A stretch of DNA of 28,348 nucleotides, taken from the IMG/VR virus record IMGVR_UViG_3300025011_000160, positions 1-28,348 of that record. One strand, 5' to 3'. Below, in pieces: positions 22,604 through 28,348 of this stretch. The notes beneath the pieces were generated by a model, which saw nothing but the letters and a program-made list of their open reading frames with translations, was not told the origin of the DNA and searched no databases. This DNA comes from a virus. The position numbers were made by a program, and so were the translations under genes. Numbering within the stretch: position 1 is the first letter of the stretch; the number at the start of each line of letters is the position of its first letter.

Positions 22604-24067
22604 TTATAAATCTATTTTTTCAACAATCCAATATCTCTTATTATTACTTTTCTTTGGTAAGATTATATAATTTAATTCAATCATTTTTAGTCCATCATTT
22701 AATTTATCATAACTTTTTTGCAACCTTCTGTTCACTTTTAAATCAATTTTCTCAATTAATTCTTTTTGTTCTTCTTTATACAACCTCTTACCAACAATGC
22801 TTTCTAAATATTTCTCTAACTCATCAATTGCACTTTGTTCTTCAATCATATTATAAAATTCAACTCCAAATATAGATTGAATATATTTACAATAACCATA
22901 TTTTCCATATCCTTTTATAGTTAATATTTCAGATAAATCTTCTTCGCATTTAAAAAACATTAACTCATTTATTTTCTTTGTTCCTTTATTGTTTTCCGAT
23001 ACAGCATTGTCATAAACCATATTAGAATAATCATATTGTCTTGGAAATTCTTCTATAAATTCTTTAACTGTATGTTCTTTGAGAAAATTAGCCATATGTA
23101 TCTTTTTCTTTAGTTGAGTCTCTTTTCCTCCTAAAGAATTATTGCTAATGACTTTGATATACAAATGAATTTTATCATTTTCATCTTGTATCCTTTTTCT
23201 GCCCATACATTGAATCAAAACTCCTGTGTCTTCAACTTCACATATTACATGTTTTATATCAGTATCAACTAAATTAACCCCTGCATCCATACAAGTCGTA
23301 GTAATAAGTATTAATTCTTCAAATCTTTCATTCTTTAGCATTTCTTTAATCTTTGTTTTGTCTACATATTTATAATAATCACTATTATGTTTGCTACAAT
23401 TGAATAAACAATAATCTTTAAATTTCTTATATAATTCATATGCTTTCTTTGCAGACTGAATAAAGAAAATTGCTTTCTCATTTCTTGCAATTATTTCATC
23501 CATAAACATATCAAAAGTCTCATCATTGTGAAAGAAAGATAAATCCTCAACAAAATCAAAATCAATAGGTAATTCATAGTCTATGGTTTCTATTCCTTTA
23601 TTATCATTGATAAATCTCTTCATTTGATCACCAGTGGCACTCATGAATATCTTTATTGCTGACGTTTGACTTAATATTAAATCAAATGACATATCTGTTG
23701 TTTTTGAGAAAGATGCGTCAGACATGAAATAATGAAACTCATCACAAACAATATATTTGTATTCGCTTAAATCATTGAAGTATGATTTTAATTCTTTATA
23801 CTCAAGTTTTTGATATGTCTTAATATCTATTACATCTGATTTATTATCTCTTGATATTTCATCAATAAATTGTTCTGTACAATTACTTCTATGTATAAGC
23901 ATTAATATTTTCTTGTTTTCACCTTTTGCAATATCATATAGTATATTTTTAATTAACCAACTCTTACCTACACCTGTACCTGCTTTTATTGTTATGATGT
24001 CTCCTAAATCCCATAATTTTATTTGTTCTCCTGTGACAACATCACTTACTCTTAATTTCTTTTTCAC
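22604..24067 (-). CDS. DExH superfamily 2 helicase
   Basis: About 487 aa. Walker A GTGVGKS lies at ~30-36, the DExH box DEFH at ~109-112, motif III SAT at ~143-145, and the C-terminal motif QCMGRKR at ~286-292 after TTTCMDAGVNLV. This is a two-domain RecA-like helicase likely acting in phage DNA replication or recombination. The C-terminal ~50 residues end in a motif (YIILPKK...RYWIVEKI) also found at the end of the HNH protein at 24384-24989. I prefer the GTG at 24067, giving (M)KKKLRVSDVV, because AGGTG lies 6 bases upstream; a GTG at 24076 is part of that site. It follows directly after a strong terminator. Confidence 0.85.
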   Translation of the reverse strand: MKKKLRVSDVVTGEQIKLWDLGDIITIKAGTGVGKSWLIKNILYDIAKGENKKILMLIHRSNCTEQFIDEISRDNKSDVIDIKTYQKLEYKELKSYFNDLSEYKYIVCDEFHYFMSDASFSKTTDMSFDLILSQTSAIKIFMSATGDQMKRFINDNKGIETIDYELPIDFDFVEDLSFFHNDETFDMFMDEIIARNEKAIFFIQSAKKAYELYKKFKDYCLFNCSKHNSDYYKYVDKTKIKEMLKNERFEELILITTTCMDAGVNLVDTDIKHVICEVEDTGVLIQCMGRKRIQDENDKIHLYIKVISNNSLGGKETQLKKKIHMANFLKEHTVKEFIEEFPRQYDYSNMVYDNAVSENNKGTKKINELMFFKCEEDLSEILTIKGYGKYGYCKYIQSIFGVEFYNMIEEQSAIDELEKYLESIVGKRLYKEEQKELIEKIDLKVNRRLQKSYDKLNDGLKMIELNYIILPKKSNNKRYWIVEKIDL

Positions 24068-24100
24068 ATTAAGCACCTCACCTTATTTTTACATAATAAA

Positions 24101-24129
24101 AACACCTAGAATTACTTAATCTAGGTGTT
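24101..24129 (-). terminator. strong terminator closing the HNH/paralog unit
   Basis: AACACCTAGA and TCTAGGTGTT form a perfect 10-bp stem with a 9-base loop, followed by TTTTATT on the minus strand. It lies 36 bases after the stop of paralog B and just before the helicase ribosome binding site, so the helicase needs read-through or a promoter of its own. Confidence 0.85.
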
Positions 24130-24164
24130 CGTTGGGATACTATTAAATTATATTTATAATTGTT

Positions 24165-24365
24165 TTATTTTACTAATTCACTTTTTCTTTTGCACCATTC
24201 GTCATATGCGTTATATGTATCGTAATAATCAAATTTATACCATGTCTTTTTTGTGGAAGGATGTACACCTGTTTCCAAAACTCTACACCCCTTGGTCAGA
24301 TAAAAATTACACTGAAAGACGTTATAAATATAGACTATATTACTTTCTTTTTTTGTAACGTTCAT
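24165..24365 (-). CDS. small conserved protein, paralog B
   Basis: The product is 66 aa with AAAGGAGTAAT before the ATG. It carries the family core: YIYN, FYLTKGCRVLETGVHP, KTWYKFDYYDT and AYDEWCK. It is closest to paralogs A and C in length. It lies between the HNH gene and the terminator. As in the other members there is no signal peptide; the core looks like a compact alpha/beta fold with conserved aromatic residues. Function unknown. Confidence 0.8.
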   Translation of the reverse strand: MNVTKKESNIVYIYNVFQCNFYLTKGCRVLETGVHPSTKKTWYKFDYYDTYNAYDEWCKRKSELVK

Positions 24366-24383
24366 ATTATTACTCCTTTCACC

Positions 24384-24989
24384 TTATATTTTTAAGATAG
24401 TCCAATAATACTTACCTCTAAATTCCGATTTTTTACTATTTTCTTTTTTTGATATTATATAATATGGTATACACAATTCTTCTAATTTACTGTTTATGAT
24501 TTTATACCCTAAACTATTATGATTTATTTTAAATTGAAAGGCTATAAGACTTTTTAAAAATAATTTAAATTCTTCTTTATTACCATTAAACAACTTCCCA
24601 CCTTTTAATTCTTTCAATTTATTATTAAGTAATATAATATCATTTTTATATAATTTTGCCTGATTTAATTTTTTCATAGTCTTGAATAAATTTTTTATTA
24701 TATGCTCATTATCGTGACACTCTTGACAGATGGTTATGCCTTTAATATCTAAATGTTTCCCTAATAATATTAATCTTATTTTTTCTAATTCTTCTACACT
24801 ATAATTATTAATATCCTCTTTGTATTTTAAATTTAATAATTTTAATACATCGTTTAATAGTTCAATGAATTGTATTTCGTGATGCACTTCTAAATTTTCT
24901 TTTGTTGAACAAACCTCACACATATCTTTTTTAATTAATGAAATCCATTTATTATTTATATCCATACGTAAAAATTGAATTAAATTCAT
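24384..24989 (-). CDS. HNH endonuclease-like protein
   Basis: The product is 201 aa with a GAGGAGATGAT ribosome binding site. CEVC at 24-27, LEVHHEI at 33-39, and CQECHDNEH at 88-96 give the CxxC...HH...CxxCHxxxH pattern of zinc-supported HNH nucleases. The ~50 residues between the two halves are a longer insertion than in compact HNH proteins. The C-terminal ~50 residues end in YYIISKK...KYYWTILKI, similar to the end of the helicase product. It lies within a unit of small paralogs having its own promoter and terminator. It is probably a homing-type or accessory endonuclease. Confidence 0.75.
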   Translation of the reverse strand: MNLIQFLRMDINNKWISLIKKDMCEVCSTKENLEVHHEIQFIELLNDVLKLLNLKYKEDINNYSVEELEKIRLILLGKHLDIKGITICQECHDNEHIIKNLFKTMKKLNQAKLYKNDIILLNNKLKELKGGKLFNGNKEEFKLFLKSLIAFQFKINHNSLGYKIINSKLEELCIPYYIISKKENSKKSEFRGKYYWTILKI

Positions 24990-25023
24990 ATTATCATCTC
25001 CTCACCTTAAATTATTGTAATAT

Positions 25024-25227
25024 TTATTTACAAATCTTTTGCTGTTTAAATTCCAGACATTTTTTACACCATTTTTCATAAGCAGTTTGGGTTTCATCAT
25101 GACCGAATATGAAAAATACATTTTTTGTTTGATTATGTCTACCAGTTCCTAGAACTCTACAACCTTCATTGATGTAGTAATTTGCTTGATCTACGTTATA
25201 AATATATTTCATATTTTCTTCAGGCAT
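25024..25227 (-). CDS. small conserved protein, paralog C
   Basis: I chose the ATG at 25227, giving MPEENMKYIYN and 67 aa, because AAAGGAGTG lies 9 bases upstream. The in-frame ATG at 25251 would put that site inside the gene. The length then agrees with paralogs A and B. The core has YIYNVDQANYYINEGCRVL, G-T-G-R-H, FFIFGHDET and AYEKWCKK. It follows paralog D by about 25 bases and precedes the HNH gene. Confidence 0.8.
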   Translation of the reverse strand: MPEENMKYIYNVDQANYYINEGCRVLGTGRHNQTKNVFFIFGHDETQTAYEKWCKKCLEFKQQKICK

Positions 25228-25252
25228 GTTATTATACACTCCTTTAATCATA

Positions 25253-25480
25253 TCATTGATTTCTCAATGTGTCACTTCTTTTTCGCCATTCTTCATATGC
25301 TTCTTTAGTTTCATAGAAATCAAATTTTACCCATACATTTCCTGTTTGTGGGTGTCTCCCAATGTCTAATACTTTGCAATTAAATTCATTAATATATGTA
25401 CTCGCTCTTTTTACATCGTATATGTATTTATATCTTTGGTTATCTGTATTGTTAGTCGTTTCTTGAATGATATTTTGCAT
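25253..25480 (-). CDS. small conserved protein, paralog D
   Basis: The ATG at 25480 gives 75 aa, with AAAGGAGTTGAT just upstream; the TTG at 25489 is part of that site. The core is YIYDVKRASTYINEFNCKVL, GRHPQTGNVWVKFDFYET and AYEEWRK, with a one-residue insertion relative to the other members. It is the first gene of the unit promoted from 25515-25543. Confidence 0.8.
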   Translation of the reverse strand: MQNIIQETTNNTDNQRYKYIYDVKRASTYINEFNCKVLDIGRHPQTGNVWVKFDFYETKEAYEEWRKRSDTLRNQ

Positions 25481-25514
25481 AATTATCAACTCCTTTAATC
25501 ATATTATTTACCTA

Positions 25515-25543
25515 ATGATATCATGTTTGTTATAATAATGCAA
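25515..25543 (-). promoter_or_regulatory. predicted promoter for the paralog D-C-HNH-paralog B unit
   Basis: TTGCAT, exactly 17 bases, then TATCAT on the minus strand: a good sigma-A-type match. It lies between the methyltransferase stop codon and the start of paralog D, about 30 bases before that gene. Together with the strong terminator at 24101-24129 it defines one transcription unit. Confidence 0.6.
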
Positions 25544-25563
25544 ATAATTATTTATTAATTTAG

Positions 25564-26334
25564 CTAAATTATAGTTTTATGTAATCCCTCTAATCTCTTC
25601 ATTCCCAATTCATAATATTTATCATCATTCTCAAACCCTATGTAATTCCTATTAAGATTTTCACATGCTACTGCTGTCGTAAAACTTCCCATGCAATTAT
25701 CCAATACTAAATCATTTTCATTAGTGTATGTTTTTATTAGATATTCAAATAGAGCGACTGGTTTTTGAGTTGGATGGATAGAATCTTTATTTGGATTTGA
25801 TATTTTTACGACACTTCTAGGATAATTACTGCCTTGTGTTACACGTTTCTCTTTATGTGATGGACGTTTACCTTTAAATGCGTATTCTCTTTCATCAGGA
25901 TTGTTTGTGGTTATACCACCTTCACCAACATCTTGAGGAAAATACTTCATTTTTCTTTTGCTACCATTAGCTGTAGTACCTTTGCTAAAAACACAAATAT
26001 CTTCATGAGCTTTTAATGGTTTATTCTTTGCATTAAATATATCTCCTGGTCTACTCTTTTCCCATACCCAACAATATTTAAACAATGGATAATTTGATGA
26101 TATTAAAGCTGTTGTAAAAGGTTGGCTCGCGGTAAGAATAATTGCACCATCATCTTTAATAATCCTTTCATACTGTTTCCAAAGTTTGTCGAAAGGTATG
26201 ATAGAATCCCATTTACAAACAGTAGTCCCATAAGGTAAGTCGCAGATGATCATATCAACACTCTTATCATCAATCAAACACATACCATTATCACCAATAC
26301 AATCAGCATTATATACTTGATTAATTTCTAGCAT
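25564..26334 (-). CDS. DNA N6-adenine/N4-cytosine methyltransferase (beta class)
   Basis: The product is about 256 aa. The catalytic motif DLPYG (32-36, a variant of DPPY) lies at the N-terminus. HPTQKPVALFEYLI and the SAM-binding LDNCMGSFTTAVACENLNR lie in the C-terminal part, the order of beta-class amino methyltransferases. I prefer the ATG at 26334 because GAGGAATCTA lies directly upstream; the ATG at 26346 overlaps it. It follows a zinc-ribbon gene and would modify phage DNA, often as protection against host restriction. No restriction partner is seen. A 14-bp palindrome (25557-25570) overlaps the stop codon. Confidence 0.85.
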   Translation of the reverse strand: MLEINQVYNADCIGDNGMCLIDDKSVDMIICDLPYGTTVCKWDSIIPFDKLWKQYERIIKDDGAIILTASQPFTTALISSNYPLFKYCWVWEKSRPGDIFNAKNKPLKAHEDICVFSKGTTANGSKRKMKYFPQDVGEGGITTNNPDEREYAFKGKRPSHKEKRVTQGSNYPRSVVKISNPNKDSIHPTQKPVALFEYLIKTYTNENDLVLDNCMGSFTTAVACENLNRNYIGFENDDKYYELGMKRLEGLHKTII

Positions 26335-26375
26335 TAGATTCCTCATCTCTTATCATATTTTTATAAATCAACTTA

Positions 26376-26531
26376 CTATTTCTTATCCTCTAAATCCATT
26401 AACCCTAACTCATCTTCACAAATAAAATAGTCAAAATATCCACATTTACCACATAATAATATTTCTTTAAAATTAACATATTTCCAATAATACTTATTTT
26501 CACCACACTTAGGACATATAGTATTTTCCAT
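26376..26531 (-). CDS. small zinc-ribbon protein
   Basis: A 51-aa product beginning MENTICPKCGENKYYW. CPKCG at 6-10 and CGKCG at 27-31 form a classic two-knuckle zinc ribbon, followed by an acidic tail. The ATG at 26531 follows AAAGGAGATGAT at somewhat long spacing. It precedes the methyltransferase by 41 bases and probably shares its transcript. Such ribbons can bind nucleic acid or serve as protein adaptors. Confidence 0.75.
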   Translation of the reverse strand: MENTICPKCGENKYYWKYVNFKEILLCGKCGYFDYFICEDELGLMDLEDKK

Positions 26532-27155
26532 TGATAAAAATCATCTCCTTTATAGAGAATATTAAATCCAATAAAAACTGTATTGATGTTTTGTTATTAT
26601 AAGTGCAAGTTTTTTATCTAGGCTATAACTTGCAAAACCTATTTAGTATGTTAAAATTTAAGAAAGGCACTCGTCCAATCTCTTTTTGAAAGTGTAAAAT
26701 ATACTAACCAAAAAGCAAGCAAAATAAGACTATTTTATGAATAATTATTAATATTTGTTATTTGTTCTTCTTGTTGTCTCTAAGAGACTAATTTTATATA
26801 TCAATTCTATATTTCTATAAAATTTTAAAATTTAATTCTAAATTTAATCAAAAATGTTGATTAGCGAACGATTATCGTATTTGCTTAATATTGAATAATG
26901 TCATATCGAATTTGTGAATAATGATTTTACGCTTAACGAAAATGATTAGCGACTTATTGTTCTATTGAAGCAAAAGTTTCTTGAATCATGTTGTATGTAA
27001 ATCTTACATAAACCTGCATTATTTGAGCTTTGAAATAAGATTTAACATCTAATTTTAGATGTGTATAAAATAGTCTATATCTTGCTTTGCTTTTGATTAG
27101 TTGTTTTTAATAAGGAGAAATGTGGTTAGACAATCCCCTTATTAATTGTCTTTGG
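26532..27155. other. gene-free repeat-bearing intergenic region (possible origin or control region)
   Basis: No convincing ORF in 624 bases. I see TGATTAGCGA twice (26858-26867, 26943-26952) with a further TGATTAG near 27094, TGAATAATG twice (26892-26900, 26915-26923), the perfect inverted repeat ACGAT-T-ATCGT (26868-26878), a hairpin GCAAGTT/AACTTGC (26605-26633), and ACATCTA/TAGATGT (27045-27062). A TATAAT box is present on the minus strand near 26595 without a clear -35. Clustered repeats in an AT-rich gap next to replication-type genes fit an origin or an operator region, but neither is shown. Confidence 0.45.
27109..27143 (-). terminator. hairpin after 226-aa gene
   Basis: AATAAGG-GGA pairs with TCTCCTTATT around a loop of about 15 bases, 13 bases past the stop codon of the 226-aa gene. 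The following bases on the minus strand are A-rich rather than T-rich, so it may be a weak terminator or stabilising hairpin. Confidence 0.4.
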
Positions 27156-27836
27156 TTAATTATTAGATAAATACTCTTCAACAATTTCTGATGTTGATGC
27201 CAAAATATCATAAATTGGTATAAATTCTACAATATCTTGCATCATTGCCTTTTCAATTTGAATTGACAATGTATTTGAACGATTCAACATAAATTTATAC
27301 AAAGTATTAATCTCGTTTCTGTCAAAATCTAAGGTTACTTTTTTCTCTATTGGAAATTTGTATTGTACTTGATTTCCTTCGATGTTGAAAATGAAATCCG
27401 AGCCGAATGACTTTGCTTCTGAAGGTTTTAAATCAAGTAAATATTTAAGATTATTAGATAATTCTCTACTCTTTTTTGCAAATAATATACCAGTATCTAG
27501 TGTTAAATTTTCACCATTTTCTTGCCAATCAAGAAATAAATCTTTCTTCGCATTTTCTATAGCTAGAGATAATTCTAGTTTCTGACTAATTAATTGAGAA
27601 ATTAGAAAAGAAATATTTGTTACAGAACATTTGTATTGACGTTCTGTGGTTTGATCAATTGTTTCATCTTGATTTTCTGTTACTTTTGATTTTAGGTGGA
27701 TTTCTTCTACTTTTAATGAATTTGATTTATTTGAGATATAAGATAAGAGAGATGATGTGTGTTGATCTAGAATGTTCAATATACGAAAGGACTCTTTTAG
27801 TGAAATTGCGGATTGTGGGTTTTGTGAATTAGACAT
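27156..27836 (-). CDS. hypothetical protein, helical
   Basis: The product is 226 aa with an AGAAGGAAATAAATAA leader. It is mainly helical with Ser-rich N-terminus, probable coiled-coil segments around SFLISQLISQKLELSLAIENAKKDLFL and a C-terminal helical region. A central strand pair (GSDFIFNIEGNQVQYKF) breaks the helices. No signal peptide or membrane segment. It lies alone before the gene-free region. I recognise no family. Confidence 0.6.
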   Translation of the reverse strand: MSNSQNPQSAISLKESFRILNILDQHTSSLLSYISNKSNSLKVEEIHLKSKVTENQDETIDQTTERQYKCSVTNISFLISQLISQKLELSLAIENAKKDLFLDWQENGENLTLDTGILFAKKSRELSNNLKYLLDLKPSEAKSFGSDFIFNIEGNQVQYKFPIEKKVTLDFDRNEINTLYKFMLNRSNTLSIQIEKAMMQDIVEFIPIYDILASTSEIVEEYLSNN

Positions 27837-27893
27837 ATTTATTTATTTCCTTCTTTCAAATATTATTTTCTTATTTGTTAGAGTCATCACAAC

Positions 27894-28082
27894 TCAATTC
27901 AATTTGTTGTGGCTGGACTTATGTTTTTCAACTGCCCTATCTACCCATTTTAATCCATGAGAGAGTGAATTATTAACATTTAAGTCTAACTCACTCTTTG
28001 CTCTCATGTCGCTAAGATGTACATTATTATATTTACATCTTATTAAGTCTTTATCATGAAGGAAACCGATACCCCTATACAA
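27894..28082 (-). CDS. small hypothetical protein
   Basis: Up to 62 aa from TTG at 28082, with AGAAGG only 3 bases upstream, so the start is doubtful. It is rich in basic and polar residues (HDKDLIRCKYNN, KWVDRAVEKHKSSHNK). It overlaps the end of the 52-aa frame at 28075-28077. I see no domain; it may be real only as part of a small operon with its neighbours. Confidence 0.35.
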   Translation of the reverse strand: MYRGIGFLHDKDLIRCKYNNVHLSDMRAKSELDLNVNNSLSHGLKWVDRAVEKHKSSHNKLN

Positions 28083-28233
28083 TTTCCTTCTCTCTTTTGA
28101 TATACTCTAATATCATCAATCTCACTGGAGTATGCCATTTGTCTCTATTACTAAGTTTGAATAAAACTGTGATTAACGCTATAGAGAACAAACAATGAGT
28201 GATGAGGGGGAATCTAATCGGCAATAAAGCCAT
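28075..28233 (-). CDS. possible 52-aa small membrane protein
   Basis: A frame from ATG 28233 to TAG 28077-28075. The N-terminal half MALLPIRFPLITHCLFSIAL continues as a hydrophobic stretch of about 20 residues, then a basic tail (RDKWHTPVRLMILEYIKRE). The layout resembles single-span phage membrane peptides. The ribosome binding site (AGAAGAG) is weak, and the region overlaps other short frames, so this is tentative. Nothing is seen in 28234-28348. Confidence 0.35.
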   Translation of the reverse strand: MALLPIRFPLITHCLFSIALITVLFKLSNRDKWHTPVRLMILEYIKREKEIV

Positions 28234-28348
28234 TTTGGACTTACTCTTCTCAAAATAAATTTAAATTGAGACTGCCAAATTACTATTTTATTAACTATAA
28301 TACTATAATCAAATCGTTATCAATATACTTAACTCCAATCCTAAAGTT

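Noticed and set aside
22540-22875. Plus-strand 111-codon frame
   Set aside because: Antisense shadow of the helicase C-terminus; composition is Phe/Leu/Tyr/Ser-rich as expected for the reverse of an Asn/Lys-rich gene.
26605-26633. PreQ1-like riboswitch
   Set aside because: The hairpin with an A-rich segment recalls the class, but the loop sequence and the second pairing do not fit, and no queuosine gene follows.
1-28348. CRISPR arrays, rRNA, integrase or attachment sites
   Set aside because: No regularly spaced repeats, no rRNA-like sequence, and no recombinase gene in the window.

Overview
The window is a stretch of an AT-rich, double-stranded DNA tailed-phage (or prophage) genome from a Gram-positive, probably Bacillota, host. 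The evidence is a canonical head-assembly block (terminase, portal, protease/scaffold, capsid, connectors, tail tube), strong AGGAGGTGAT-type ribosome binding sites, very low G+C judged by eye, and all convincing genes on the minus strand. Transcription runs from high to low coordinates, so the biological order is right to left. The proteins remind me of large clostridial and Bacillus phages, but I could not search databases.

Right part (28348 to 18643): two to three small unknown genes, a 624-nt gene-free repeat-bearing region, a zinc-ribbon protein plus a beta-type DNA methyltransferase, and a compact unit with its own promoter and terminator (two small paralogs, an HNH protein, a third paralog). 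Then come a DExH helicase, a GIY-YIG nuclease, a G+C-richer structured non-coding island, a metallophosphoesterase, two Cys-rich acidic proteins and a frameshifted T5orf172-type gene.

Middle part (18570 to 4910): a predicted H-type pseudoknot leader, a 25-codon ORF, a probable terminase small subunit that appears to start at ATT, the large terminase (apparently starting at ATC), portal, a head-fibre-like protein, protease/scaffold, decoration-like protein, major capsid, connector/neck proteins (one carrying Ig-like domains), a possible tail terminator, an unknown assembly protein and the tail tube.

Left part (4888 to 1): where tail chaperones and a tape measure would normally follow, there is a structured three-way-junction RNA, two tandem VSR/EDxHD-like putative homing endonucleases with different repeat modules, a small Cys-rich gene, a fourth copy of the small paralog family, an ORF6N/KilAC antirepressor and a truncated DUF1064-type nuclease.

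The window is unusually rich in putative selfish or accessory nucleases (DUF1064, two EDxHD, T5orf172, GIY-YIG, HNH). Several are associated with RNA structures or private transcription signals. The most interesting signals are the pseudoknot and 25-codon ORF before the terminase, the repeated use of apparent ATT/ATC start codons after AGGTG-type ribosome binding sites, the structured RNA before the endonuclease pair, and the four-member small protein family. There are no tRNA genes, rRNA genes or CRISPR arrays that I can see.
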